A stretch of DNA of 64,000 bases from contig SKCR01033643.1 of assembly GCA_019454045.1 (NCBI GenBank), forward strand, positions 295,165 to 359,164. Direction: 5' to 3'. Position 1 is the first letter of the stretch. Every line of letters begins with the position of its first letter. Source of the stretch: Zanthoxylum bungeanum (taxonomy: Eukaryota; Streptophyta; Magnoliopsida; Sapindales; Rutaceae). This document shows positions 1-12,620 of the stretch, piece after piece. The notes under the pieces are model-generated. The model was not told the DNA's origin, ran no database searches, and saw only the letters and a list, made by a program, of their open reading frames with translations. Both the position numbers and the translations under genes were made by a program.

Positions 1-32
1 CGCTGCGTTTACCCCTAAAATCTCATACAAAA

Positions 33-44
33 TGGTATTAGAGC
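33..44 (+). other. Primer-binding site (tRNA-Met type)
   Basis: TGGTATTAGAGC differs by one base from the usual plant copia primer-binding site TGGTATCAGAGC (initiator tRNA-Met) and lies 3 bp after the 5' LTR end. Confidence 0.85.
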
Positions 45-785
45 ATGTCTGATTCTGAACACATGATATGATTATGCCTTTAAATTTAATGTTTAATCTA
101 ATCTTTATTTTATGCATTCTTGTATTTATTTAATTTGATTAAATAAAGTGATAAACATCTTTTGCGGAAAATCCTTATTGTTAATAAGGTTTTATATTTA
201 ATATGTATTTGAAGCATGTTACTTGGTCCGTCTTGTCAATACCGTTTATGGATAAATAATCTACGAATATATCCAAGAACGTGCCAAAACTGTAAGGATA
301 TAGTCGGTAGTAATTTATCTGTACCAGATATATTTGTGATATTAGGTAAATTCAAGCGAAAGCGGAATCCTGAACGTGCCAAAGCTGTCAAGGTTACGCA
401 AGTATCTTGAATTTATCATTGACAAGTTTAACCTTGATACGCCTCCTTGTGAACATGCCAAAGTTGTCACAACGAGAAACGATCAGGACCGGAACTCAGG
501 AGTCATTGGTGAGTGATTGACAATGAGTTGTCTACCTAATGAATATACGTAAGTGAGAACCTGCCAAAGATGTGAGCTGAAATATATTCATGGGTCCACT
601 TTTCACTATTGTATTTAATTTGATTATTGCTTTTTATGTATTCTATTTGGGGATTACAGTTTTTCATGAAATAGTGGGAGGTGCATTTTTAGATTAAAAA
701 TTCATGATCTATTTAATGCTTATGATATTATATGAAACTTTTCGTCTGCTAATCGTTTATTCGCTATCTATTTAATAGATTTGCG

Positions 786-1660
786 ATGGTGGCTCCTTCA
801 AACAACCCCTTTGCTCGTATGCTTGATACGAATAAGCTCAAAGGCGCTGAGAACTTTGCAGACTGGGATATGGATTTAAGGATTGTCCTCAGATCCGAGA
901 AGCTGAGATATATTTTGGAAGGTCCAATACTTCTTACTATATCTGAAGATGCATCACCAGAATAGATTGAGACTTTCCAGAAAAAGAAAGATGATGATTT
1001 AAGGGTTAAATCATACATTGTCAGTTCTCTGATTTCTGAACTGAAGAGGCAATACTTTGAGATGCAGTATGATTATAGCATGATGACACAACTCCATGAA
1101 TCGTTCATGAACCAAGAACATGTCTTAGTTCACAGAGTAGCAATGGAACTGTTCCATTTTAAACTTGACGAGGGACAGGCTGTGAGCACACATGTCTTCA
1201 TTTGATCGATTTGATCGAGCAATTGAGGCATAATGATTTCCCTCTCAATGATACTCTGGGAAAAATTGTCATTCTTGGTTCATTCCCGGCATCGTATCGC
1301 CAGTTTGTTATGTACTTCAACATGAACGTGATTCACTGCACTTACTGTGAGTTGCATAGGATGCTTCTCACAGTGGAAGAGGATTTGAAGAAGGGAGTGT
1401 CGACTCGCCTTCCGAAACTCACTTCACTTTCCGCTTATTCCCACTCTAAGTCGAAGGGGAAGAGACGAAGGGAAAGAAGAAGAAAGGTTTCAATGTTCCT
1501 CCGTAGGCTAAGGTAGCGAAACCCAAGAGAGCTTTTGAAGATAAATGTCATCACTGCCAGAAAGTCGGGCACTGGAAGAGGAACTGTCCTGACTACTTTG
1601 CCCAGATCATGAGGGAAAGAGAATCGACATCAGGTAATTTTATTTTTCTCGTTATTAATA
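786..1660 (+). pseudogene. copia gag remnant (UBN2-type) with zinc knuckle
   Basis: Broken gag of the 1-6582 element. Translated pieces show the copia nucleocapsid pattern: an N-terminal stretch (MVAPSNNPFARM.. from ~786), an N-terminal part containing 'LKGAENFADWDMDLRIVL', a middle part from about 1202 (IDLIEQLRHNDFPLND) and a CCHC zinc knuckle at about 1546-1587 (CHHCQKVGHWKRNC, C-X2-C-X4-H-X4-C). Stops at about 963 (TAG) and 1514 and a frame change near 1200 interrupt it. In an active element Gag forms the virus-like particle and binds element RNA. Confidence 0.85.
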
Positions 1661-1689
1661 TCAAATTAGCTTGTGAAGCTGTCACATCT

Positions 1690-4679
1690 TGTTGGATTTT
1701 AGATTCTGCTTGTCCTATTTATATTTACAATTCGTTGCATGTGCTGAAGAAAAATAGATAGCTGAAATCTGGAGAGATGCAATACGATTCAGGAGTGGTG
1801 ACTCTCTGGATGCGATTGCAGTCGGCTTATGCGAGATTCCCTTACCCAGTGGGAGACTTTTGTTGCATGACTGCTATGTTGTACCGAGATGCGTAGTAAA
1901 TATTATATCACTTCTTGTATTAGATACAGATGGATATCATGTAAATATTAAGAACAATTCATTGTATTTATATGATAGAAATAATATTCAGATCCTTTGT
2001 TGTCCAAATGAGCATAGTCATTACATTTTGCACACTTCGTGAGATATTTTGAATACTGGAATTAATAAACGTAAATTATCTGAAATAAAAAATACTAAAC
2101 TTTGGCATATAGGGTTAGGTTATATAGGTGTGATTCATAACTCAGTTGGTTAGGAATGGTTTGATTCCAGATCTCACCATTAAACCTTATCCAACCTGTG
2201 AATCTTGTATTCGGGGTAAAATGACCAAAGCCTCATTTTCAGGTGTTGGACACCGAGCCACTGACTTATTGGAACTCGTACATTTTGATGTATGTGGTCC
2301 CATGAGTCAGACTGCTCACACTGGTTTTTCATACTTCATTACCTTTACCGATGATGTGTCACGGTACAATTATATTTATCTGATGAAACATAAATCGAAA
2401 ACCTTTGAAAAGCTTAAAGAATTCTGAAACGAAGTAGAAAAACAAACTGGTAAATATATTAAATGCCTTCGATCAGATCGAGACGGTGAATATATGAGTG
2501 GAGAGCTCACTGATTATTTAAAGAAGAATGAGATTCTTGCTCAATATACTCCTCCTGGTATGGTCTGATCTATGTTGAGTTTTACAGATTTGACCTATTA
2601 CTTATGGGGTTATGCTCTTTTTACTGCAGTACATCTTTTGAATAAGATTTCATCTAAAGCTATTCATATGACTCCGTATGAGATATGAACCGGTAGGAAA
2701 CCAAATCTTAATTATATTAAGGTTTGGGGCTGTCATGCATACGTCAGGGTGGCTTAGTAGAATAAGTTTTTTCCTCGAGGGAAAAAGTTTAGGTTTGTTG
2801 GATATCCTTCAAATACGAAAGGATATTTGTTCTATGATACCGAGCATCGAAATGTGTTCGTAGCTTGCTTTGAAAAATTTTAGAGGTGGAATTTTTGACT
2901 AAATGAGGTAATCATAGACAGGTTGAACTTGATGAAATACAACATGATACCAACGAACCAACGGAAAAACCTAAAGTTCAAGAAGATGAAGAACCTTCAT
3001 TACCCATACTCCGTAGGTCCGAAATCATATCTAGACCTCATGAACACATGTATTTGATACAAGAAATGAGTCTTGATGTTCTCTTAGTTGAAGAGACTTA
3101 CCATTTTACCTATAGAGAATCGATGTTGGACATCGACTCTGTGAAGTGGAAAGAGGCCATGAAATCAGAGTTAGACTCTATGCATCTGAATCAAGTTTGT
3201 GACTTGGTTCAGCTTCCTGAAGGAATTATTCCTATCGGTTGTAAATGGGTTTATAAAAGGAAGTGCGGGCCTGGCGGAAAGGTTGAAACCATTAAGGCCC
3301 GACTAGTAGCTAAAGGTTACACGCGGTGACCTGGTTTCGACTACGATGAAACTTTTTCACCAGTTGTACTGCTAAAGTCTATAAGGACTTTATTGTCTAT
3401 TGTCGCTTACCATGATGACGAGATTTGGAAAATGGAAGTTAAAACGGCTTTTCTAAATGGATTTCTTGATGAAGAAATCTATATGGAACAACCGGAGGGT
3501 TTTATATCCAGCGAAATACTTGGGCATGATATGTAAGCTTAAGAAGTCCATTTATGGACTTAAACAAGCTTCACGAAGTTGGAATCTTTGATTCGAAGAG
3601 ATAATCAAATTGTCTTTTTTTTTTCTCAAGAATTCGGAAGAATCATGTGTGCATAAGAAGGCCAGTGGGAGTATATTGGTATTTTTAGTTCTCTATGTTG
3701 ACGATATCCTAATCATTGGGAATGATATCGGGATGATGCAAAGCTTCAAAACTTAACTCTGTAATAATTTCTCCATGAAGGACCTGGGTGAAACTTCTTA
3801 TATCTTAGGCATACAACTCTATAGAGATGGAGAAAGGAAGCTTATTGGGTTATCCCAATCAACGTACATAAATAAGATCTTAAAACGGTACAATTTTGGT
3901 AAATGTAAGACAACAAATATACCGTTCAAACATGGCCTACATCTTTCGAAAAAAATGTGCCCACAAACAGAAGATGAGAAGATTAGAATGTCTAATCAGT
4001 CTTATGCTTCGTGTTTGGACAACATCATGTATCCAATGTTATGTATTAGGCTTGATATCAGCTTCGCAGTTAGTGTGACCAGCAGATATCATTCCAATCC
4101 AGGTAATGACCATTGGATGACCATTAAACATATCCTAAAGTATCTTAAAGGTACTAATGATAAGTTTCTGATTTATGGAGAAAATGAACTACAGGTTAAT
4201 GGGTATACGGATTCAGATTTCCAATCGGATCCTGATGACAGGAAGTCTACATCAGGATTCATGTTTACCCTTAAAGGAGGTGTTGTCTGTTGGAAAAGTT
4301 CCAAACAGGGGTCCATAGCTGATTCCACCACATAGGCGGAATATATTGCAGCTTCTGAAACTGTAAAAAAACTGCTTGGGTTAAGAACTTTATCAGAGAA
4401 TTGGGAGTTATCCCAAATATCAAGAATCTGATTCCGTTATACTGTCATAATAATGGAGCCATTGCGCAAGCAAATGAACCGAAGGCGCATCAGAAGTCGA
4501 AGCATGTGGAACTGAAGTACCACATCAGTCGAGAGATTGTGTCGCGATGGGACATTGTCATGTCCAAGGTACCGAATGAAGATAATGTAGCACACCCGCT
4601 TACCAAGGCCATTCCTCCGAAGTTATTTAATAAACATGTGGATTCGATGAGTATGAGATACAATCGATATTGGCACTAG
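1690..4679 (+). pseudogene. copia pol remnant (protease, integrase, RT, RNase H)
   Basis: Order seen: a protease-like stretch near 1690-1740 whose active site is damaged; the pre-integrase zinc region around 2190-2240 (CESCIRGKMTKASFSG); an integrase core at 2270-2400 with HFDVCGPM and DDVSRY; RT from about 3140 with CKWVYKRK, FSPVV, VKTAFLNG and a catalytic YVDD at about 3694-3714; RNase H from about 4190 with VNGYTDSDFQSDPDDRKSTS and a C-terminal part ending at 4679. There are multiple stops and frameshifts, for example near 2425, 2567, 3327, 3537 and 4333. It is copia rather than gypsy because integrase precedes RT. Not functional. Confidence 0.9.
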
Positions 4680-4695
4680 AGCAAGTGAGAGAATT

Positions 4696-6582
4696 TATTA
4701 GGGTTGGTGCTCAGAGTGCCAATTTTCTTATTTATTTCCCTGTAAATGCTTATGTAAATATTTTATTATGAATAAAATAAAAAAAATGCTATTATATAAC
4801 ATCTCTTTATATATGGTAAAGACGTAATTGACCTTAGAATAATTAGTTATGATACATTTGCAAAAGTGTCGCAACTGACATTGAGTTGTATCATAACAGT
4901 ATCATTTCTTTAACAGTTCCTGGTCAAGATTTACATTACTTGGTCAGTAAGTAAACCCGTTGAGACCGGTACATGTCGTATATTTGAATCTTGGATTCCA
5001 ATGGTAGATTCTCAATGATCCATGAGTCTTAGAGGCTCTTATAGACATGTAGGTGTTTATATCGGATAAACATTGAACGACTCACCAAAGATTCTTAATG
5101 GATGATTCACTAACGCCAATAAGAATCTTCTCGGGTTGAGTAGCATAAGGATTCTTTGACTTGAGATACCACTTTGGATATATGAGATATCCTCCACACT
5201 TTGATGGCAGTCACGTTGCCGATGTATTAAAGTCAGACCTCCATCTGTCTGTTGGGTGTGGACCGATCCTCAGGATATTCTGTGTGTGTCAAGATAGAAT
5301 CTGTCAGCTCTGTGTACAGAGCATAGATATTCAATATGGAATTAGCAATCCGTTAAATCCATGGGCCTGTGGTACACTGTAGAAGAGAGTTCTAAGTGTT
5401 GTTAAGAGATTGCTAATAGAAACTTCTACATGATTATATCTATAGAGATTTGACGTTTATATCTATATCTCTGGAATGATCTGGATACATGTGACGAAGG
5501 GATTATATATATGCAATGACCTCGACCTGTATGATTTCAATGAGTTTATATATGTTCGTCATAATTTATGGGTGGGTAGATTATGGACACGAAATTGGAT
5601 TTCATGATGGATATGCCCGAATCTAGAGAGTCTCATTAATTAAATATACTCGTAAAGTATTAGGGCAACTGTTATGAATAATATTTATTATTTAGAGTTG
5701 AGAGAAAAAAAAGAAACCAAGAAGAAAAACTAAGAAAGCTTGGATTTAAGTAAGTATTTCCAACTTTCTATTAGAAAAACTTGTTCCTTTTGTTCTTGGC
5801 TACAACATGTGCAGTTCATAAGTTTTTTTACTCTCTTGTGATTGTGATTTGATGGTTGGAAGCATGAATGAAAGATGTATGCATGTATGTTTAATAAAGT
5901 AAGCTTATAAATGGTGAATAATCTTTTTTTTTTATCATTTGATGATCTTGTTTCCATTCTAGATTTTTTTGGCCACTCATTGATGACCTAGAATTGTCTT
6001 GAGTTGTTTCAAAGTGGTGAAACTTGTTTGGTATTGTAGAGATTAGATTAAAGTATTGATTTGTGTTAATTTTAGTTAATTTGTTAATTTGATTAATTTG
6101 AGAAATTAGGGTTCATAACCTCCACCAAAATTGGGGCTTTTCATATATATGTTGTATAATGATGTATATAAGATGTATAAATGATTTAGTGTTTATTGGA
6201 ATTCATCCAAACTTGTTTTGAACAAATTTGGACCAAAGTGCAAAAAATGAAACTTGGACACCAATTCAGCAATTTGAAGAATTTTTGGGTTTTGTGTTTT
6301 GAGTTTTATTTTGATGTATATGATATGTAGAAATCATTTTGGTAGTGATTTGAAATCACTTAAATTTATATTTGATAAATGAAGACTAAAATGATCAAAA
6401 TGTAAACTATTGGGGTCTCACGACAAATATGAAAAAACCTGATTTTTGGGTAAAAAAAATTAGTTTTTAAGTATTGATTAATTATAATAAATAAGTTTAT
6501 TTTAATTACCCGAGAAAAATTATTTAATCGGTAAAATTTATTTTTCCACGTTCCGCTGCGTTTACCCTTAAAATCCCCTACA
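4696..6582 (+). repeat. 3' LTR of Angela-like copia
   Basis: It starts just after a purine-rich stretch (4682-4692), with a start related to the family form TGTTGGGGTTGGTGCTC but mutated, and ends at the sequence shared with the window's first 29 bases. Length is about 1.89 kb. There is no gene inside; short AT-rich reading frames are not coding. The downstream flank (TGTCGTTTGG) is unrelated to the LTR. The 5' target duplication lies outside the window. Confidence 0.8.
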
Positions 6583-6587
6583 CATGT

Positions 6588-7270
6588 CGTTTGGACTAGA
6601 TGAAGGTCCATGATTATATCCAGTCGACCAAACCTGCTAAAGGTCTGGGGATTCTTCTACGTCTTCTGGACCAGATGTAGGTCTGGGTTTTCAACCTTAC
6701 CTCACCACGGTCTTGTGGAATGTTCCCGTCGACTGGACCAAATGAAGGTCCACGATAATCTCCTGTCAACCAGACCTGTTGAAGGTTTGTGGGAGTCTTC
6801 AATGTCGTTTAAAACTGATGAAGTTCAAGGTCTTCACCTCAATATACTTCATAATCGATGTAGACTATACTTTTGGCGCTATACTGACAGAGAGGCAATG
6901 TTGGCTGAATCCATTCTATTGTTAGGACCTAATCGTGTCGAGTGGGATTATCGTAGTTGGGAGTTGCTTCTTGTTTGTAGCCACAAAATAAGTTAGTTAT
7001 ATCTAAAATAATACTTTTACCAGTCGTTTGGAGACCATGTCGGCTGACCCATAGGGTGGTCCTTGGATGGCCGCTGAAACAAATGTCATGTCGAACTAGT
7101 TACACGTCCAGTGTACTACCTTATGGTCGATTGTACCTGCTGGATGTTCAAGATGGTATGCTCTTGTCGACTGGGAGAAATGAGTTACTTTATAATTTGA
7201 CTGGACCAGTTGAAGGTCCATGTACGTCGACTGACGTACAAGTGATCCTTCCAAGTGACCAATGTGTAAT
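6588..7270. repeat. Imperfect subrepeats around GTCGACTGGACC..GAAGGTCCA
   Basis: A motif close to TGGACCARNTGAAGGTCCA recurs at about 6593, 6670, 6735 and 7200, with GTCGAC or a near version nearby each time. Spacing is irregular. Position next to the antisense exon suggests the hypervariable 3' untranslated zone known from Tat-type gypsy elements; that assignment is inference. Confidence 0.5.
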
Positions 7271-7439
7271 TCTTTAGAGTGGTGTTACTATCCCCAGGCA
7301 ACAATGTGGTTGTCTTTAACTTCTTCTGGACCTAATTAAGCCTTGTGAGATGGGCTTTACAAGATGGGCCTTTAGAGGTTTGAGCCTTTCATTTTTTAAC
7401 TTTGTTTTTCTTTCCATACCTTGGAAAATAGATTTTTTT

Positions 7440-7945
7440 TCCGTTGAGGGCTGCTGAGGCCAATCAGAGGAGGATCAAGGACTTAGATAAGTCCAACACA
7501 GCCTTGAGGAATGAGGTTACTGAAGCCAAGACAAAGATTGTGGCTGTTGAGATATGCACAAAAGAGGCTGAGGATAGAGGCAAAGTTTCCGATTCGACCT
7601 TGAAGGCCGAGAGATGGCTGGCGAAGCTAGAGATAGAATCCTATAAGGAAGCGCTAGAAAGTTTGGAAAATAGAAGGATTAGACTCATGAGAAATGGATC
7701 TATGAGTATAAGAGAATGGAAACTGGTCTTTTCTCCCCGACTGTTAGAGGTGAAGATATGGAGGATGCTCTTGAGGTAGGTGAGGGGCTTGCTCCCAATG
7801 GTGGTAAAAAATTGTTGAGATTAGAGATGAGCCTGGTCGGATGGAAGAAGATGCTCATGTCTTGAAGCTTATTGATGTTGCGGATGTACCAACTGACGGT
7901 AACCCAGCTACTGACGTTCAATACGCCTCACCCATAGATGACTGA
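7440..7945 (+). pseudogene. Coiled-coil exon of a gypsy antisense ORF (remnant)
   Basis: From 7444 the frame reads a charged heptad-rich stretch (AAEANQRRIKDLDKSNTALR, then NEVTEAKTKIVAVE...), typical of a long coiled coil and similar in style to the last exon of the antisense ORF at 33517-34271. The frame is lost near 7690; downstream fragments end near 7945. A T-rich tract and AG just upstream (7430-7448) could be a splice acceptor. It lies antisense to the gag at 8440-9360. No function can be assigned to this fragment. Confidence 0.45.
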
Positions 7946-8439
7946 TCATGTCTTTGAGTTAGTCAGTTTTTTTTGTATTTAGCTTTTTGTAGTTTGTAAC
8001 TAATCTTTAATGAATGGATAAATTATTTTTTGTTTCTTCTCATTTGTATTTTTTATGGATGTGTATATTTATTTGGCATTAACAATTTAGTTGTTTGGTC
8101 GGTTGTTAACTCTAAATATTTTGGGGAAGGTAGAGTCTATGTCGCTTCGCTTTGATGTCGTCTCGAGACATTGGCTTAAATAAAGGCCAAGTCTTGGTTG
8201 CTTGGACTTGATGTCGAATGAGATAAATTGATTGAAGACTGGAGCCATACCGGGTACGCCGAAGGCCTACGCTCATAGTCCATGTTTATATGGCGGTGGT
8301 CTGTTTCTTGTTGGATCATTCTGTCTGCTTGCTGATAGTTTCTTATACCAAAATTCTTTGGTCACTTTGATGGGTTTAAAGTCTTTCTTTTACGGCAGTT
8401 ATTAGGACTGTCACGTTTCTTGTTCCTCTTATCTTCTTT

Positions 8440-9360
8440 TCACCGGATCTCGACTTGTGCTCGGGCCATTGCTTGGTCCATGGTGTAGCACCTGAACTTT
8501 GTTAGCTTCTTATAAAATCCATTATCGGCAAGTAGACCATTGCGAAAAACTTCGACATTGGTAGGTGGATGGAGATATGAGATGTAAATTATTTCTTTGT
8601 TGAAGTGTTTCACGTAGCTTCGCAAGGAGTCTCCTTTCCGATGCTGGATGGAGTTTAGGTCATCTGTGATTTTCTCAAACTTGCAAAAGCCTGCAAAGTA
8701 TTCCACGAACTTGTCTGCCAACTATCAGTATGATCCAATAAAATGGCATGGGATATTGATGAACCAAGTGAGGGTCGGTCCTGCTAGCGTCTTTCCGAAT
8801 CCTCTACACAATCCGGCCTCTCATTGGTGTGGTGTCAGAGCCGTTGACATCATCTTATACTTGTAGTGGATGACATGGTCATCTGGGTCCGTGGATCCAT
8901 CATATAGCCTCTTTTCTGGGGGCTAAACTTACGTGGAACTCTATATAAGTGATGGTTTCCAAGAAACGAATGTCAAAAATTATCCTGACCCGACTCTTCC
9001 TCACCGGTAGGCTCACTCCAGATAGGATGGAGATAATTTCCTCTTTGAACTCCTCAATCTTTTTACGCACGGTGGAGGCAACTTGTTGTGTTGAGTCTGC
9101 ATAAGAGATATGGCGAGTTGTCTGGCAGCTCTGAGGGTAATCCTCCGGTAGTGCATCATCACTAACCACATCATCGAATTCTCTTAAGAGGTTGGTCTGA
9201 ACGACGGGGCCGCTGGAGTGGTCCTGAGTTCCCACCACTGAGAGGTCGAGGCGATCTGCTCTAATTGCTTCTGAAGGCCAATGTTGGTGTTCCATATCGT
9301 TGGGTTCTCCTCCTCCAGTGCTCGTAACCATGCTTGAAGAGCAGCCAACTGTCCAGCCAT
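8440..9360 (-). pseudogene. gypsy gag remnant (Retrotrans_gag)
   Basis: Reading leftwards: a start near 9360 (MAGQLAALQAWLRALEEENP), a frame change, an acidic linker, then the gypsy gag core with 'LYDGSTDPDDHVIHY' near 8920 and 'LADKFVEYFAGFCKFEKITD' ending near 8440. The D-P-x-x-H and 'RNGL' motifs are those of Retrotrans_gag. Several stops and frameshifts break it. No protease or RT follows. Confidence 0.75.
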
Positions 9361-9399
9361 GAAGTCTGGTATATTTTCACTGTCAGAAGCCAGGTGTGT

Positions 9400-10260
9400 A
9401 ACTGTGTTGTGTGGATCGTAGACTAAGAGATCTTTGTTTGCTATGAATTATCGGGGCCCCACGATGAGCGGAAAATTATAGATGCTGAATATCACATTCA
9501 GCTTACAATCGAGAATTTATATGATGAGGGCTCCAACGATCATACAAAGTAAAGGTAAACAGAACGTATAGTAGCTACCCACCGGTGTGGTGGATACAGT
9601 AGGCACTCTGACGCTCAAGTCAGTGATGGTGATGAGCCAAATGAGAGAAGAAACAATACAACTCGAGTGTGAGGGCCTAAGGTTGAATGATGAATGTTGA
9701 GTGCTGAATCATAAGTCATCAGTCATCGGTGAGTCATCAGTTATCGGTGAGTGTCTCAATCCATTTGACCCCCTCTCTTTTTATAGGCTGTGAAGTAACT
9801 TCATAGTCGGCTTAGGATTTCCTTGGAATAGTTGAATTCCAATCCTTTTAAGAGAGGGTAGTAGAGTTGAGATTGAATTATGAGTACCTAGATGTCCTGG
9901 ATTAGGTGTAATCCCATTTGTATTTTGATTTGTCCAAATACTTAGTTTCCTTATTGGAAAATGATTAGTGTTAGAAATGTCTACTGAGACAACGCATAAT
10001 ATGATACGTGGTTCTTTGAGGCCTTTCAAGTTGCATGGGCCTCTTACCCTTATAGGCATATGAGCCTCTTACCCTACATGTGAGTCTTGTGCAGACTTGT
10101 ATTTTAGTGACTAGATTCGTGTGGTTTTGGGCCTCGGTGGCAGTCTATAACGCCAATTTAGGATAAATGAATGTCATGGGTCATGTTTTGGTGCAAGTCT
10201 TATACGTGGGCCTAAAACATAATAACATATGGATCTCTGACCTAAATTTAGCCCGTACAA
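9400..10260 (-). repeat. Probable LTR/leader region of the gypsy remnant
   Basis: Non-coding stretch upstream of the - strand gag. It includes a short tandem motif GAGTCATCAG/TTATCGGTGAG at about 9706-9752. Position suggests a 5' LTR and leader, but I did not find a second LTR copy or a confident primer-binding site. Confidence 0.35.
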
Positions 10261-10439
10261 CTATAAAATAAAAATAATTTCAATACTAGAGAGATTTTTT
10301 TGTCTTTTATATTTTTATACAAAATTTTATAATTTTATTAAAAATGATATATGTAAAAAAAAAATTAGTCTAAAAATATTAAAAGACGATTAAAATTATT
10401 TATCTTTTTTATTAAATTTTATTTGTCTTTTAATATATT

Positions 10440-10745
10440 TAATATTATTATTTTATGTTAATTTTGATGTGTTTATCTGCTCTTCGGTTAAAGGCTAATA
10501 CCACATTTGAAATAGCACAAAAACATCATAATAGAATAGATAAGGCCTTATTCTCTTTATCACTAAAGCTTAACGTTCACCACACAATAACTTCATATTT
10601 CCACTATGTCATAAATTTTTTATCCAACATTCATCATTGTCATTTCCCATGGTCACAAAAAGATCACATTTTTAGGCATCAGACCCATTGAATTGAAATA
10701 ATATGGTGGTTTCTCAATAGTATCACATCATTTAACAAGAGCTAG
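10440..10745 (+). repeat. Diverged duplicate of the XTH 3' flank (51135-51425)
   Basis: Aligned by eye, this ~300-bp block matches 51135-51425 in the same orientation across nearly its whole length. Shared blocks include 'ATTAAAGCTTAA'-like text, 'CCATGGTC', 'AAAAGATCACATTT', 'ATGGTGGTTTCT' and 'GTATCACATCATTTAAC'. Identity looks near 75-80% with indels. No coding frame is conserved. It is either an old local duplication or two copies of an undescribed small element. Confidence 0.75.
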
Positions 10746-11440
10746 CTGTGTAGGAAAATTTTATATATATATATAATGAAAGGATCGTTAATGTGAGAAG
10801 ACTAAATTATTGGGTTTAAAGAAAATGATATGTCCCTTAATGGGAAAGAACATAACCTTTAGGATTGAAATGACTCCATGAAGGGTTGTGACCCTTAAAG
10901 AATTACATTCATTGACATAATGGTACTTTTTTCAAAGGCAACCCTCCATGTCTATAAACATGAGTCCTTAGGTTCATTTTTTAATCATCCTAAAAATTCA
11001 ATCATAGATTCTTTTTTTGTTAGAGAGTCTAAGGTCTAGATAAAAAAGAGAGAGTTTCCACCATTTTCAAGTTCAAGTTCTTGGAGAAAGGAGTGTCCTT
11101 TCTATAAGAAGCAAACAAGTTATCCTGATAGAATGTTAGCCACAAGAAATTCGTAGAGCACCGAGGTGGAGCTAATAAGTTCTTAAGAACATAGGCATCT
11201 CACTTGGTCTAGGTTTTTTCGTATTCTTCAATATTTTTCCAGATTTTTCTAAGTCTTTATCTATATGTTTTATTCATGGCTTGCATGTGAGAATGTTGGT
11301 GTCTTGACTGAATAATAAATGTTAAAATTGATTAATAACACATTCAAACAACAATACAATAATCTTAAGAACTTATTATAGCTGCATGTGTTGTTAACAA
11401 TGATTATTTGCATGTCTTATTCCTCTTTTCTCTGAAAATA
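10746..11440. other. Unclassified AT-rich DNA
   Basis: No supported gene. A short dinucleotide run (TATATA...) sits at about 10763-10775. The stretch 10900-11200 has LTR-leader-like character but no partner copy was found. Confidence 0.5.
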
Positions 11441-12404
11441 TGTTTTGTGCATGAAAAATACGAAAGAGTGTTCAAAAGTCTGACAATCGCATAAGGTGAC
11501 TGGTGCTTTCACACGCGTATAACGCAAGCGCACGTATCGTTCAAGTAGTATAAAAAGTATCGATCCCACGAGGACTTAATACCTAATCTATTAATTTTAT
11601 CACCTCAAATGATTACTATTATCTAACAAGTTGATTGATTGATTTGAAATGGTGATGATTTTAAATTTAAAAACAAGTAAATAAAATTGCACGAAAGTAG
11701 GTTTAAGAAAATTCAATATTGGGAAACTATCTAGGGTTGTGAATCTTTCTAATATCTTTTAAAAGATGAAGTGGTTATTTCATTTTTGTGTAATATATCA
11801 GTTTACTAACCTGGAACACGAAATTATGCGAAAACATCTGTCGATGGTCAGACGTAAATACCCAGTTTAACCCAATTGAACCATATGTCTATGTCAACCA
11901 AATTACCTAGATTCATTAAGTTTAAGTTCCAATTATGGCTACCCCCGCCCGACAGATATATGTCTATCCTGTAAGGAAATCTATTAAAGGGTTATTTATC
12001 CTCAAGGAAGATCGTGAGCTATTAAGTCTAAGGCTGAAACCTAAAATTCATTTGTCAAGTTTATTTTAGATTTACCAGATCAATCTTATTAGTGGTCAAT
12101 TAACAAGACGCATTAAGCTTAAGACTTAATAAGTAAACCTTTAAATTACCCAAATTATAAAATAACCCCTTATAAACCAGTGATATTAGAAGTCATCACA
12201 ACCCCAGATAACTAACTTAGTTATGACACATAACTAGGGATAGTAAAATAAAAGACATAAAGTAAAAATACTGAAAAGTAATTGCGGTAAAGTAAAAGCT
12301 GAAAAGTAAATTACAATAAAATAAAATGGTAAGGTAAAAGGATCTACTTTTACTACTACTAATTTAGATATCTCCTTTAATATAATATATTAACTTGTGA
12401 TGAT

Positions 12405-12620
12405 ATTACCAACCAGCCATATAGGCGGTAATCTGATTAAGTCAAATTAAGTCCGACCAGCCATATAGGCGATATCAAAATTTGTCCATAAATCTGCCAT
12501 ATAGGCAGTAAGAAAGTTTAATTACCAACCGACCAATCTGGCGGTATCCTTGCTTAGTTAGATTAAAACCAGTTTATAAATGATTACCAACCGGCTAATA
12601 TAGCGGTATCCTCATTAAGT
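12405..12620. repeat. Imperfect ~50-60-bp tandem repeats
   Basis: The phrase 'ACCAACCAGCCATATAGGCG' and variants recur about five times (near 12408, 12457, 12490, 12526 and 12588), linked by 'GATTAAGTCAAATT'-type text. Non-coding. Confidence 0.7.

Larger units (their letters stand above)
1..6582 (+). mobile_element. Degenerate Ty1/copia retrotransposon, Angela/Tork-like
   Basis: The element reads 5' LTR end, primer-binding site, gag, protease, integrase, reverse transcriptase, RNase H, 3' LTR. Only the last ~29 bases of the 5' LTR lie in the window; they match the end of the 3' LTR (6554-6582), both containing CGCTGCGTTTACCC. The copia gene order (integrase before RT) is clear. The LTR start resembling GGGTTGGTGCTC, its 1.9-kb length and the RT/RNase H wording fit the Angela/Tork group; that lineage is my judgement from motif memory. 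The coding region has many stops and frameshifts, so the copy is dead. Confidence 0.9.
6583..10260 (-). mobile_element. Degenerate Ty3/gypsy element with gag and an antisense ORF exon
   Basis: Inferred unit on the - strand: LTR/leader about 10260-9400, gag remnant 9360-8440, no recognisable pol, then on the opposite strand a coiled-coil exon (7440-7945), then a subrepeat-rich zone (6588-7270). This mirrors the Tat-lineage gypsy plan, in which an extra ORF sits antisense between the pol side and the 3' LTR. I could not find a matching LTR pair, so the boundaries are approximate. Confidence 0.5.
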
